A stretch of 64,000 nucleotides of DNA. Origin: Comamonas sp. GB3 AK4-5. GTDB taxonomy: Bacteria; Pseudomonadota; Gammaproteobacteria; Burkholderiales; Burkholderiaceae_C. The notes beneath the pieces are model-generated. The model did no database searches. It was not told the origin of the DNA and worked only from the letters and a program-made list of their open reading frames with translations. Below are positions 32,506-41,038 of this stretch, in pieces. Each line of letters begins with the position of its first letter. Position 1 is the first letter of the stretch. Where the stretch lies: the NCBI RefSeq assembly GCF_041320665.1, contig NZ_CP166730.1, positions 868,001 to 932,000 of the forward strand, given 5' to 3'. The position numbers and the translations under genes were made by a program.

Positions 32506-32960
32506 CAGCGCAGACATTCCAGTCGGGGAATGGCGTCATCGCCAAAGACCAGCACGGCGTTTTGCGCCCATTGCCGGCCCCAGTAGCGGGCCTGGGCGCG
32601 GTCCATATGCCAGATCAACAGGCTCTCCTCGCCCGGCCATTGGCCCAGGGGGTCGCGGCCCAGGGCCGGGGTCCAGGTCCAGCCTTCGGCCTGCAAGGCC
32701 TGGCGCAGGGCCTGCATGCGCCGGGTGTTTTCGGCGGCTGGCAGCAACTGCCCCCTGGGGTTACAGGCAGTCAGCAGACAGGCTTGGCGTGCGTTCAGTC
32801 GTTGCATGGTCTGGCGCAGTGGCGCATGGGCCACATCCACCTGCAGCAGGCTGGGGGTGTCCTGCACCTGGCTGGACATTTGGCCCGATGCCGGAAGCCA
32901 CACCTCATACCAGGCCTGGCGATAGGCCTGCACCAGTGCGGGCGGCAGCGTGGTTTTCAT
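32505..32960 (-). CDS. DUF3293 family protein
   Basis: From the ATG at 32960 the product is 151 residues: LPPALVQAYRQAWYEVWLP at the start, ARQACLLTACNPRGQLLPAAE in the middle, and GEESLLIWHMDRAQARYWG with WAQNAVLVFG near the end. These are DUF3293 features; the family has no known function. None of the in-frame starts (32960, 33020, 33026, 33077) has a clear ribosome site. The longer versions add a low-complexity N-terminus that runs towards the divergent binding-protein gene, so the shorter one is preferred. Confidence 0.75.
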   Translation of the reverse strand: MKTTLPPALVQAYRQAWYEVWLPASGQMSSQVQDTPSLLQVDVAHAPLRQTMQRLNARQACLLTACNPRGQLLPAAENTRRMQALRQALQAEGWTWTPALGRDPLGQWPGEESLLIWHMDRAQARYWGRQWAQNAVLVFGDDAIPRLECLR

Positions 32961-33195
32961 GGGCGTTGCGGGGTCAGCAGGCGGTACAGCGGACGCCAGG
33001 GAGAGGGGTGGGCGGGGCATGGTCATGCGGAAATGGAGTGCGCAGGGCCGCGCTCTGCGCGACAATAGCGGATTCATCCGGCTGCAGATGGCTTTTCACG
33101 CATTCACCTGGGAATCCTTTTTTCTGGCATTTCCTGGGTACAGAGCGCGCTTGCACCGATGGCAGGTTTTCCTTCACTTCAGCTCTTTCTACACC

Positions 33196-34005
33196 ATGAA
33201 AAAACGCACCCTCCTGGCCACGGTGGCCCTGACTGCTCTGCTGGCCGCTTGCGGCAAGAACGAACCTGCAGCGACCACTGCCGCTCCGGATGCCGCTCCC
33301 GCACCCGTCGCTGCCACCAAGCTGGTGGTGGGCCTGGACGATAACTTCCCGCCCATGGGCTTCCGTGACGAGAAGAACCAACTGGTGGGCTTTGACATCG
33401 ACATGGCCAATGAAGTGGCCAAGCGCGCCAATATCGAAGTGGAATTCAAGCCCATCGACTGGAACGCCAAGGAAGCCGAGCTGCTGGGCAAGCGCGTGGA
33501 TGCGCTGTGGAATGGCCTGACCATTCTGGAAGCCCGCAAGGAAAAGATTCTGTTCTCCGACCCCTACATGGTGAACAAGCAGATCATCATCGTGAAGGCT
33601 GGCTCGCCCATCAAGGGCAAGGCCGATATGGCCGGCAAGGTCGTGGGTGCCCAGGAAGGCTCCAGCGCCGTGACCGCCATGGAAAAGGACACCGAACTGC
33701 ACAAGCAGTTCAAGGAAACCAAGCTCTTTGGTGACAACATTGCCGCGCTGATGGACCTGGAAACCGGCCGCCTGGACGTGGTGGTGGTCGATGAAGTGGT
33801 GGGCCGTTACCTGGTGAACAAAAAGCCTGACAACTACACCGTGCTGAGCGATGACTTCGGCACCGAAGACTACGGCGTGGGCTTCCGCAAGGACGACGAA
33901 GCCACGCGCAACAAGGTCAACGACGTGCTGACCGAGATGAAGAAGGACGGCAAGGCCGCTGAAATCGCACAGAAGTGGTTTGGCGCTGACGTCATCAAGC
34001 ATTGA
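33196..34005 (+). CDS. Amino acid ABC transporter substrate-binding lipoprotein
   Basis: The 269-residue polar amino acid binding protein has a signal peptide with lipobox LLAACG (Cys near residue 20) and an Ala/Pro-rich linker. The bacterial SBP_bac_3 core follows: LVVGLDDNFPPMGFRDEKNQ, GFDIDMANEVAKRA, DALWNGLTILEARKEKILFS, and VVVDEVVGRYLVNKK. The ATG at 33196 is chosen for the lipoprotein signal, although no strong ribosome site precedes it. The permease and ATPase genes follow. A repeat and a strong terminator after this gene would make the binding protein more abundant than the membrane components. A cystine- or glutamine-type ligand is possible; it is not decidable here. Confidence 0.93.
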   Translation: MKKRTLLATVALTALLAACGKNEPAATTAAPDAAPAPVAATKLVVGLDDNFPPMGFRDEKNQLVGFDIDMANEVAKRANIEVEFKPIDWNAKEAELLGKRVDALWNGLTILEARKEKILFSDPYMVNKQIIIVKAGSPIKGKADMAGKVVGAQEGSSAVTAMEKDTELHKQFKETKLFGDNIAALMDLETGRLDVVVVDEVVGRYLVNKKPDNYTVLSDDFGTEDYGVGFRKDDEATRNKVNDVLTEMKKDGKAAEIAQKWFGADVIKH

Positions 34006-34014
34006 GCGTGATGC

Positions 34015-34112
34015 ACCCCCTGAGCCGCTTTGCGTCCTCCCCCTCTCTGGCTTCGCCGGAGGGAGACGGCACCGGCGCTTCGGGGCGGCCCTTGCGCGGT
34101 GCCCTGGCATGG
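34015..34112 (+). repeat. Dispersed repeat, CCCCCTGAGCCGCT family (copy B)
   Basis: The element starts ACCCCCTGAGCCGCTTTGC ten bases after the binding-protein stop and ends GGGGCGGCCCTTGCGCGGTG. A central hairpin pairs CTCTGGC and GCCGGAG around TTC. It occupies the first third of the 323-base gap before the permease. Confidence 0.8.
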
Positions 34113-34181
34113 ACAGCACCCGCTGCATGCGATGTAGGCAGTGCAAGCGCCCTGGTGAACTGAATTTTTTGACTGTATGGC

Positions 34182-34213
34182 ACCGGCAATGCCTGGCATT
34201 GCCGGTTTTTTTT
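34182..34213 (+). terminator. Strong terminator between the binding protein and permease genes
   Basis: ACCGGCAATGCC and GGCATTGCCGGT form a 12-base self-complementary pair followed by eight T. It lies 177 bases after the binding-protein gene and 116 bases before the permease gene. Read-through or a second promoter is needed for the membrane genes. Confidence 0.88.
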
Positions 34214-34328
34214 GCTTTGCGAGGACAATCGCGTCCGGGCATGCGTGGGGAGGTTTCTCTTTGGCATGTCTGGCGCCTGTGCCTGTGGCAGCTGCCAACC
34301 ACCCAAGCGCCACCTTGAAGGCCTGTTG

Positions 34329-34979
34329 ATGGATTACGTAATTTCGCTGTTGGGGCCCATGACCGATGGGGCCCTGGTCACTCTCAAACTGTTTGTCATC
34401 ACGCTGGTGTTGTCCATTCCCCTGGGTCTGGCGCTGGCGCTGATGCGCATCTCCCGCTTTCGGGCGCTCAGCGCCCTGGTGGGGGGCTATATCTGGTTGA
34501 TGCGCGGCACGCCGCTGATGCTGCAGCTGCTGTTTGTCTATTACGCCCTGCCTTTTGTGCCGGGCGTGGGCATTCGCCTGCCCGATTTTCCGGCCGCCGT
34601 GGTGGCCTTTGCGCTGAACTACGCCGCCTACTTTGCGGAGATCTTCCGCGCCGGCATTCAGTCGGTGGACCGTGGCCAGTATGAAGGCGCCAAGGTGCTG
34701 GGCATGAGCTATGCCCAGACCATGCGCCGCATCGTCCTGCCCCAGATGTGGTCCCGCATTCTGCCCCCGGTCAGCAACGAGACCATCACCCTGGTCAAGG
34801 ACACCTCGCTGATCTATGTGCTGGCCCTGAACGACCTGCTGCGCGTGGCGCGCGGCGTGGTGCAGCGCGACTTCACGTTTACCCCCTTCATCGTGGCAGG
34901 GGTCTTCTATCTGGCGATGACGCTGGTGCTGACCTGGGGCTTCCAATACCTGGAAAAGCGCCATGCGAGGTATGAGTGA
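34329..34979 (+). CDS. Amino acid ABC transporter permease
   Basis: The 216-residue inner-membrane protein of the HisM/GlnP family has five membrane segments, the amino-terminal MRGTPLMLQLLFVYYALPF motif, and the EAA loop in EGAKVLGMSYAQTMRRIVLP that docks the ATPase. NETITLVKDTSLIYVLAL is also typical. It presumably works as a homodimer because only one permease gene is present. The ATG at 34329 begins the conserved region; the frame continues upstream without a membrane segment or ribosome site. The stop lies in the first bases of repeat copy C. Confidence 0.93.
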   Translation: MDYVISLLGPMTDGALVTLKLFVITLVLSIPLGLALALMRISRFRALSALVGGYIWLMRGTPLMLQLLFVYYALPFVPGVGIRLPDFPAAVVAFALNYAAYFAEIFRAGIQSVDRGQYEGAKVLGMSYAQTMRRIVLPQMWSRILPPVSNETITLVKDTSLIYVLALNDLLRVARGVVQRDFTFTPFIVAGVFYLAMTLVLTWGFQYLEKRHARYE

Positions 34980-35068
34980 CCCCCTGAGCCGCTTTGAGGC
35001 TTCCCCCTCTCTGGGGGGCGACAGCCTCGCTGCGGGGCGGCCCTTGCGCGCGGTCCCTGGCTTGGGGG
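34978..35068 (+). repeat. Dispersed repeat, CCCCCTGAGCCGCT family (copy C)
   Basis: It begins directly at the permease stop with ACCCCCTGAGCCGCTTTG and ends GCGGGGCGGCCCTTGCGCG. The central hairpin is shorter than in copy B. It separates the permease from the ATPase gene of one transporter. Confidence 0.8.
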
Positions 35069-35104
35069 CGATGCAAATGGCGTACAGCACTATGAAAAAC
35101 GGAG

Positions 35105-35878
35105 ATGGCAGTGGCAACTGAAGTAATGATTTCCGCCCAGGACATCCACAAGGGTTTTGCCGGCACACCGGTGCTCAAGGGCGTGTCTCTGGAGCTGCAA
35201 CGCGGTGAGGTGGTGGCCGTGATCGGCCCATCGGGCTCAGGCAAGAGCACGTTTTTGCGTTGCCTGAACCACCTGGAGACGATTGACCGCGGCACCATCA
35301 GCATTGAGGGTGAGGTGTTGGCCCGCTCCGAAGGCGAGGCCAAGGCCCAGTATGTGAGCGAGGCCGAGATCCGCAAGATCGGCCGCAAGATGGGCATGGT
35401 GTTCCAGTCCTTCAATCTCTTCCCCCACCTCACGGTGCTGGAGAACATCATTGAAGCGCCCATACAGGTCAAGGGCATGAAGCGCGAAGCCATCGTGCCC
35501 AAGGCCGAGGCGCTCCTAAAGAAGGTGGGCCTGCTGGAAAAGCGCGATGCCTATCCCAACCGCCTCTCGGGTGGTCAAAAGCAGCGTGTGGCCATTGCCC
35601 GTGCGCTGGCCATGGACCCGGACATCTTGCTGTTTGACGAGCCCACCTCGGCCCTGGACCCGGAGCTGACCGGCGAAGTGCTGCGCACCATGCGCGGGCT
35701 GGCCGAGGAGCATATGACCATGTTGGTGGTGACCCATGAAATGGGTTTTGCCCGCGAGGTGGCCAACCGCGTCATCTTCATGGACGGCGGCCATATCGTG
35801 GAGCAGGGCCCTGCGGCGGCCTTTTTTGCCAGTCCACAGCAGGCCCGCACCCGCGCCTTTTTGCACAATATGTTGTGA
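35105..35878 (+). CDS. Amino acid ABC transporter ATP-binding protein
   Basis: The 257-residue ATPase of the GlnQ/HisP type has the Walker [19 protein letters not shown], the Q-loop in [19 protein letters not shown], the ABC signature [16 protein letters not shown] and Walker [16 protein letters not shown], with the H-loop in [13 protein letters not shown]. It energises the permease encoded upstream. GAGATGGCAGTGGC places the ATG a few bases behind a weak GGAGA site. The gene ends the transporter set. Confidence 0.95.
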   Translation: MAVATEVMISAQDIHKGFAGTPVLKGVSLELQRGEVVAVIGPSGSGKSTFLRCLNHLETIDRGTISIEGEVLARSEGEAKAQYVSEAEIRKIGRKMGMVFQSFNLFPHLTVLENIIEAPIQVKGMKREAIVPKAEALLKKVGLLEKRDAYPNRLSGGQKQRVAIARALAMDPDILLFDEPTSALDPELTGEVLRTMRGLAEEHMTMLVVTHEMGFAREVANRVIFMDGGHIVEQGPAAAFFASPQQARTRAFLHNML

Positions 35879-35979
35879 TGCAGCAACGGTTGCAGCGCCA
35901 TTGGGCTGACAGCCTGGCCCGTTAACCGTCCTACAACCTGACGCAAGTGCTTGTGCTACATGGTGCAAGCGCTTTTGCT

Positions 35980-36005
35980 ATAAACATACATGAATGTATG
36001 TTTAT
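35980..36005. promoter_or_regulatory. 26-base perfect inverted repeat upstream of mla (AcrR/TetR-type operator candidate)
   Basis: ATAAACATACA and TGTATGTTTAT are exact inverted copies around TGAA. The core ACATACATGAATGTATGT closely resembles the known AcrR operator pattern TACATACATT...AATGTATGTA. A TATAAA that could be a -10 box overlaps the left arm. The mlaF start is 76 bases downstream. No TetR gene is in the window and there is no T-run, so a terminator is unlikely. Confidence 0.65.
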
Positions 36006-36081
36006 GGGTGGCCATACTGGCGGACCATGGGGTGGAACCCGCACAATGTAATGTTTCGGTCCAAGGAAGCTTGAATCCCTG

Positions 36082-36906
36082 ATGTCTCCATCTCCTTCTC
36101 TGGTAGAGCTGCACAATGTCACGTTCGGCTATGGCGAACGGACTATTTTGCGCGACCTCTCGCTGTCGGTGCCGCGCGGCAAGGTGACGGCGCTGATGGG
36201 TGCCTCCGGTGGCGGCAAGACCACGGTGCTGCGCCTGATCGGCGGGCAGTACCGCGCCCAGCAGGGCCAGGTGCTGTTCGACGGCCAGGATGTGGGGCAG
36301 ATGGACCAGGCCAGCCTGTACGGCGCCCGCCGGCGCATGGGCATGTTGTTCCAGTTCGGCGCTCTGTTTACCGACATGGACGTGTTCGACAACGTGGCCT
36401 TTCCGCTGCGCGAGCACACCCAGTTGCCGCCCTCCATGGTGCGCGACATTGTGCTGATGAAGCTGCACGCCGTAGGCCTGCGTGGCGCGCGTGAGCTGAT
36501 GCCCAGTGAAATCTCCGGCGGCATGGCCCGCCGCGTGGCCCTGGCACGCGCCATGGCGCTGGACCCGGAGCTGCTGATGTATGACGAGCCTTTTGCAGGG
36601 CTGGACCCCATTTCCCTGGGCACCTCGGCGCGGCTGATTCGCACGCTCAACGACGCCATGGGGCTGACCACCATCTTGGTTTCTCACGATGTGGAAGAGA
36701 CCTTCCGCGTTTCCGACCATGTGGTGATTCTGGGCGCGGGCGGTGTGGCCGCCCAGGGAACGCCCGAAGAGGTCATGCAGCACCCAGACCCCTTGGTGCA
36801 GCAGTTTGTGCATGCCCGCCCGACCGGGCCCGTGCCCTTTCACTACGCCGCGCCTTCGCTGGAAGCCGATTTCGGCAGCGCAGGCCGCCAGGGGGGGGAG
36901 CGATGA
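36082..36906 (+). CDS. mlaF: Phospholipid ABC transporter ATP-binding protein MlaF
   Basis: The 274-residue ATPase of the Mla system, which maintains outer-membrane lipid asymmetry, has Walker [20 protein letters not shown]-loop [19 protein letters not shown], signature [18 protein letters not shown] and Walker [16 protein letters not shown], all in MlaF wording. The C-terminal tail that follows residue 240 is the part that in E. coli contacts the partner subunit. A run of eight G (36891-36898) spans its last codons and doubles as the mlaE ribosome site. The stop overlaps the mlaE ATG (ATGA). Confidence 0.95.
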   Translation: MSPSPSLVELHNVTFGYGERTILRDLSLSVPRGKVTALMGASGGGKTTVLRLIGGQYRAQQGQVLFDGQDVGQMDQASLYGARRRMGMLFQFGALFTDMDVFDNVAFPLREHTQLPPSMVRDIVLMKLHAVGLRGARELMPSEISGGMARRVALARAMALDPELLMYDEPFAGLDPISLGTSARLIRTLNDAMGLTTILVSHDVEETFRVSDHVVILGAGGVAAQGTPEEVMQHPDPLVQQFVHARPTGPVPFHYAAPSLEADFGSAGRQGGER

Positions 36907-37685
36907 ACTGGCTGCATCCCGCACGCATAGGCATGGCCGTACGCGGCAAATTGATCGATCTGGGCCAAGGCGCACGCCTGTTCGCCCGTCTGCTGGGACT
37001 GCTGCCCGAGGCGCTGCGGCGCTTTCGGCTGACGGGTGACCAGATCCACTTCCTGGGCAATTACTCGCTGGCCATCATTGGCGTCTCCGGCCTGTTCGTG
37101 GGCTTTGTGCTGGGCCTGCAGGGCTATTACATCCTGCAGCGCTATGGCTCGGCCGAAGCTCTGGGCATGATGGTCACCCTGAGCCTGCTGCGCGAGCTGG
37201 GCCCCGTGGTCACCGCCTTGCTGTTTGCCGGCCGTGCCGGCACGGCCTTGACGGCGGAAATCGGCCTGATGAAGGCCGGTGAACAGCTGTCGGCCATGGA
37301 AATGATGGCCGTGGACCCGGTCAAGCGCATTCTGGCGCCCCGGTTCTGGGCCGGGGTGGTGACCATGCCGCTGCTGGCGGCAGTGTTCAGCGCCGTAGGC
37401 GTGCTGGGCGGCTGGATCGTCGGTGTGCTGATGATCGGTGTGGATTCCGGTGCCTTCTGGGGCCAGATGCAGTCTGGCGTGGACTGGTGGGATGACCTGG
37501 GCAATGGGGTATTCAAGAGCCTGGTGTTTGGCGTGGCCGTGACCTTTGTGGCGTTGCTGCAGGGCTATGTGGCCAAGCCGACACCAGAGGGTGTGTCGCG
37601 CGCGACTACGCGCACGGTGGTGATGGCCTCGCTGGCAGTGCTGGGGCTGGACTTCCTGATGACCGCCTGGATGTTTACCGTCTGA
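36903..37685 (+). CDS. mlaE: Phospholipid ABC transporter permease MlaE
   Basis: The 260-residue inner-membrane permease has [24 protein letters not shown] beginning, then [40 protein letters not shown] and [20 protein letters not shown], all MlaE signatures. Two copies form the membrane core of MlaFEDB. It overlaps mlaF by four bases and its ribosome site is a GGGGGGGGAG tract, unusual for a homopolymer. Confidence 0.96.
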   Translation: MNWLHPARIGMAVRGKLIDLGQGARLFARLLGLLPEALRRFRLTGDQIHFLGNYSLAIIGVSGLFVGFVLGLQGYYILQRYGSAEALGMMVTLSLLRELGPVVTALLFAGRAGTALTAEIGLMKAGEQLSAMEMMAVDPVKRILAPRFWAGVVTMPLLAAVFSAVGVLGGWIVGVLMIGVDSGAFWGQMQSGVDWWDDLGNGVFKSLVFGVAVTFVALLQGYVAKPTPEGVSRATTRTVVMASLAVLGLDFLMTAWMFTV

Positions 37686-37721
37686 AGCGGCATGGCCGCG
37701 CAAACCAAGGGATAGGGATAA

Positions 37722-38240
37722 ATGCAGCAATCCAAAAATGATGTGTGGGTTGGCTTGTTCGTGCTGATCGGTGCTGCGGCGCTGGTGTTTCTGGCGCTGC
37801 AATCGGCCAATTTGTTGAATCTGAATTTTCAAAAAGGCTATGGCGTCTCGGCCCGCTTTGACAATATCGGCGGGCTCAAGCCCAAGGCCGCGGTCAAGAG
37901 CGCGGGTGTGGTGGTGGGGCGTGTGGAGGCCATCACCTTTGACGACCAGACCTTTCAGGCCAGCGTGAGTCTGGTGATGGAAGAGCGCTACAAGTTTCCC
38001 AAGGACAGCTCGCTGAAGATTCTCACCAGCGGCCTGTTGGGCGATCAGTACATCGGCATCGAAGCCGGGGCTGACGAAGAAGACCTCAAAGCCGGTGATC
38101 GCATCACCTCCACCCAATCGGCGGTGGTGCTGGAGAATCTGATCGGCCAGTTCCTCTATGGCAAGGCAGAGCAGGGGGCGTCGACCCCCGCCGCCGAGCC
38201 CGCTGCCCCGGCCGGCGCAGCGCATGCAATCGGACAGTAA
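37722..38240 (+). CDS. mlaD: Mla substrate-binding MCE-domain protein MlaD
   Basis: This single-pass inner-membrane protein of 172 residues has an N-terminal helix (VWVGLFVLIGAAALVFLAL) and one MCE domain: FDNIGGLKPKAAVKSAGVVV, GRVEAITFDDQTFQASV, and LTSGLLGDQYIGIEAG. MlaD forms a hexameric periplasmic ring that passes lipid between MlaC and MlaE. The C-terminal Ala/Pro/Glu-rich tail is low complexity. It lies 36 bases behind mlaE and 6 bases before mlaA. Confidence 0.96.
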   Translation: MQQSKNDVWVGLFVLIGAAALVFLALQSANLLNLNFQKGYGVSARFDNIGGLKPKAAVKSAGVVVGRVEAITFDDQTFQASVSLVMEERYKFPKDSSLKILTSGLLGDQYIGIEAGADEEDLKAGDRITSTQSAVVLENLIGQFLYGKAEQGASTPAAEPAAPAGAAHAIGQ

Positions 38241-38246
38241 AGCACG

Positions 38247-38996
38247 ATGAGTAAGCAAAACCTTTCTTTTTCCTGGGCGCGCACCGGCGCGATGGCCGCG
38301 GTTGCGGCCGCTGCATTGGCCCTGGGTGGCTGCGCCGCCACGGGCAGCAACCCCCAAGACCCTTATGAGTCTTTCAACCGCAAGATGCAGTCGTTCAACG
38401 ACGGTGTCGATGATGCGGTGCTCAAGCCTGTGGCCACGGGCTACAAGGCCGTAACCCCCGAGCCTGTGCGCCTGGGCGTGGGGAATTTCTTTGGCAACCT
38501 GGGTGATCTGTGGTCCCTGGTGAACCATTTGCTGCAGGGCAATGGCGAGCAGGCTTACAACCACGTGGTGCGCTTCTCCACCAACACGGTGCTGGGCCTG
38601 GGCGGCTTGTTGGATATCGCCACCGCCATGGGGGTGGACCGCCAGAAGCAGGACTTTGGCCGCACGCTGGGTGCCTGGGGCATCAAGCCCGGGCCTTATC
38701 TGGTGCTGCCATTTATGGGCCCCTCCACCGTGCGCGACACCGTGGCCCTGCCCGTGGACTGGAAGGGCTATGTGCTGAGCGATATGCACCCTATCTCTCA
38801 CCGCAACAGCCTGCTGGGCCTGAAGGTGGTGGACGACCGTGCGCGTCTGCTTCAGGCTGGCGATATGGTGGATGCCGTGGCCCTGGACCGCTATGCGCTG
38901 ATGCGTGACTTCTACCTGCAATCGCGCCAGAACCGTGGCAGTGACGGCAGGATTGAGGACATGGACGCAGGCAAGCTGCCGCCCGAAGAGGAGTGA
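38247..38996 (+). CDS. mlaA: Outer-membrane lipid asymmetry lipoprotein MlaA (VacJ)
   Basis: The 249-residue lipoprotein has lipobox LALGGC near residue 28, followed by the VacJ core: DPYESFNRKMQSFNDGVDDA, TPEPVRLGVGNFFGNLGDLW, VVRFSTNTVLGLGGLLDIA, and FGRTLGAWGIKPGPYLVLP with GPSTVRDTV. It extracts mislocalised phospholipid from the outer leaflet. In E. coli mlaA lies away from mlaFEDCB; here it is inside the operon, between mlaD and mlaC. The acidic C-terminal tail is poorly conserved. Confidence 0.95.
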   Translation: MSKQNLSFSWARTGAMAAVAAAALALGGCAATGSNPQDPYESFNRKMQSFNDGVDDAVLKPVATGYKAVTPEPVRLGVGNFFGNLGDLWSLVNHLLQGNGEQAYNHVVRFSTNTVLGLGGLLDIATAMGVDRQKQDFGRTLGAWGIKPGPYLVLPFMGPSTVRDTVALPVDWKGYVLSDMHPISHRNSLLGLKVVDDRARLLQAGDMVDAVALDRYALMRDFYLQSRQNRGSDGRIEDMDAGKLPPEEE

Positions 38997-39076
38997 ACGC
39001 CAAGCACATGCCTGCTATGGCGGCATAGCAAGGCATTGGCTGGCAGTGCAGGCCCGGCCTGCCGATTGAAAAGGAC

Positions 39077-39712
39077 ATGATGATGATCAACCGCCGTACT
39101 TCCGTGCAATCCCTGGTGGCCTTGGCTGCTGCCGCCTGCATTCCCCTGGCTGTCCAGGCCGCCGACGAGGCGCCGGATGCGCTGATCAAGCGCCTGTCGA
39201 CCGATGTGCTGGAAACCATCAAGGCCGACCCCGCTCTGCGTTCCGGCGACATGGCCAAGATCACCGCCTTGGTGGACCAGGTAGTGCTGCCGAATGTGAA
39301 CTTCCGCCGCATGACCTCGGCGGCCGTGGGCCCCAAGTGGCGCCAGGCCACACCGGCGCAGCAAGAGCGCTTGCAAACCGAGTTCAAGAAGCTGTTGATG
39401 CGCACCTATGCCGGTGCCCTGGCCCAGGTGACGGACCAGACCGTGGTCGTCAAGCCGCTGCGCATGGCCGCAGGCGATACCGATGTGCTGGTGCGCACCG
39501 AAGTTCGTGGCAAGGGCGAGCCGGTGGCCCTGGACTTCCGCCTCGAGAAAAAGCCCGAGGGCTGGAAGGTCTACAACTTCAATGTGTTGGGCGTGTGGCT
39601 GGTGGAAACCTATCGCACCCAGTTCGCTGAAGAGCTGAACAAAAACGGTGTCGACGGCCTGATCAACACCCTGGCCAGCCGCAGCACCATGCCGGCCAAG
39701 GCTGGCCAATGA
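39077..39712 (+). CDS. mlaC: Periplasmic phospholipid carrier MlaC
   Basis: MlaC ferries lipid between the MlaA complex and MlaD. The signal peptide (NRRTSVQSLVALAAAACIPL, cleavage near VQAADE) is followed by MlaC motifs: DMAKITALVDQVVLPNVNFR, RMTSAAVGPKWRQATPAQQE, and YNFNVLGVWLVETYRTQFAE. Three consecutive ATG codons (39077, 39080, 39083) follow AGGA. The third has the best spacing, so the true start may be 39083. The stop overlaps the mlaB ATG. Confidence 0.94.
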   Translation: MMMINRRTSVQSLVALAAAACIPLAVQAADEAPDALIKRLSTDVLETIKADPALRSGDMAKITALVDQVVLPNVNFRRMTSAAVGPKWRQATPAQQERLQTEFKKLLMRTYAGALAQVTDQTVVVKPLRMAAGDTDVLVRTEVRGKGEPVALDFRLEKKPEGWKVYNFNVLGVWLVETYRTQFAEELNKNGVDGLINTLASRSTMPAKAGQ

Positions 39713-40011
39713 GCCAGATCGCCCTGCCGGCCCAGCTGGATGGCGACCAGGCAGCCGCGCTGCTGCCGCAGCTGCGTCGCCAGATCGAAGCCCAGGCCTC
39801 AGCGCCTGTGGTGCTGGATGCCGCAGCCATACAGCGTTTTGACTCGGCCACGCTGGCGCTGCTGCTGGAATGCCGGCGCCTGACGCAAAGCCGTCAGCAG
39901 GTGCTGGAGTTGCGCAATCTGCCGGCCGGCATGTTGTCCATGGCCCATGTTTACGGCGTCGATGGCTTGCTCGGGCTGCCGGTGAGCGCCGCGGCCGACG
40001 AGCTGGCCTGA
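39709..40011 (+). CDS. mlaB: STAS-domain protein MlaB
   Basis: The 100-residue STAS-domain protein has LDGDQAAALLPQLRRQIE, LDAAAIQRFDSATLALLLEC and GVDGLLGLPVSA, as in the small cytoplasmic subunit that stabilises MlaF. It overlaps mlaC by four bases. Its place after mlaC and the STAS fold make MlaB the natural call, though sequence conservation in this family is low. Confidence 0.88.
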   Translation: MSQIALPAQLDGDQAAALLPQLRRQIEAQASAPVVLDAAAIQRFDSATLALLLECRRLTQSRQQVLELRNLPAGMLSMAHVYGVDGLLGLPVSAAADELA

Positions 40012-40119
40012 GCGGGGCATAACCCGGCTGCAGCCTGTCCCCGGCCCAGCGTTTGCAAGCCCATCTTGCCGGGCTGCGGGCACGCAAACGGGGTCTGCAC
40101 TTAAAATGGACGGCTGCCT

Positions 40120-41025
40120 ATGTCTGCCGTCTCATTTCAATCCGTCTCCAAGACCTACCGCACGCCCAAAGGGGCGTTTCAGGCCCTGCAAGAGGTCAGC
40201 CTGGACATTGGCGAAGGCGAATTCTTCGGTCTGCTCGGGCCTAACGGCGCGGGAAAGACCACTTTGATCAGCATTCTCGCGGGCCTGACCCGGGCTACCA
40301 CGGGCCGGGTGCGCGTACAGGGCCACGACGTGCAGGCCGACTTTGCTGCCGCACGCCGTGCGCTGGGCGTGGTGCCGCAGGAGCTGGTGTTTGACCCCTT
40401 CTTCAATGTGCGCGAGACCTTGCGGCTGCAGTCCGGCTACTTCGGTGTCAGAAACAACGACGCCTGGATTGACGAACTGCTGGAGAACCTGGGTCTGGCC
40501 GACAAGGCCACGGCTAATATGCGCCAGCTCTCGGGCGGCATGAAGCGCCGTGTGCTGGTGGCCCAGGCCCTGGTGCACAAGCCCCCCATCATCGTGCTGG
40601 ACGAGCCCACGGCCGGCGTGGACGTGGAACTGCGCCAGACGCTGTGGCATTTCATTGCCCAGCTCAACAAGCAGGGCCACACGGTGCTGCTGACCACCCA
40701 TTACCTGGAAGAGGCCGAGGCGCTGTGCAACCGCATCGCCATGCTCAAAAACGGCCAGATCGTGGCGCTGGACGACACCTCCAATCTGCTGAAAACCGCT
40801 TCGGCCAATGTGCTGCAGTTCAAGACCGACCAGGCCTTGCCCGCGCAACTGCTGCCGGTGGCACGTGTCACCGGCCGCGTGGTGCAGCTGCCGGCCCAGG
40901 GGCCGAACGACATCGAGGCCTATCTGGCCGCGCTGCGCCAAGCCGGCGTGGCCATGGAAGACATGGAAATCCGCCGTGCCGACCTGGAAGACGTGTTTTT
41001 GCAAGTGATGAAGGGGGCCGCCTGA
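40120..41025 (+). CDS. ABC-2 type transporter ATP-binding protein (YadG-like)
   Basis: The 301-residue ATPase carries Walker A GPNGAGKTTLISILAGLTR, Q-loop GVVPQELVFDPFFNVRETL, signature LSGGMKRRVLVAQALVHKPP and Walker B IIVLDEPTAGVDVEL, then a C-terminal domain of about 80 residues. The VPQELVFDPFFNVRETLR wording matches the YadG group. It pairs with the permease that follows after 13 bases. The exported substrate is not known. The position behind mla is conserved in related bacteria as far as I recall, so an envelope role is plausible. Confidence 0.92.
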   Translation: MSAVSFQSVSKTYRTPKGAFQALQEVSLDIGEGEFFGLLGPNGAGKTTLISILAGLTRATTGRVRVQGHDVQADFAAARRALGVVPQELVFDPFFNVRETLRLQSGYFGVRNNDAWIDELLENLGLADKATANMRQLSGGMKRRVLVAQALVHKPPIIVLDEPTAGVDVELRQTLWHFIAQLNKQGHTVLLTTHYLEEAEALCNRIAMLKNGQIVALDDTSNLLKTASANVLQFKTDQALPAQLLPVARVTGRVVQLPAQGPNDIEAYLAALRQAGVAMEDMEIRRADLEDVFLQVMKGAA

Positions 41026-41038
41026 GGGCGCAAGAGTT

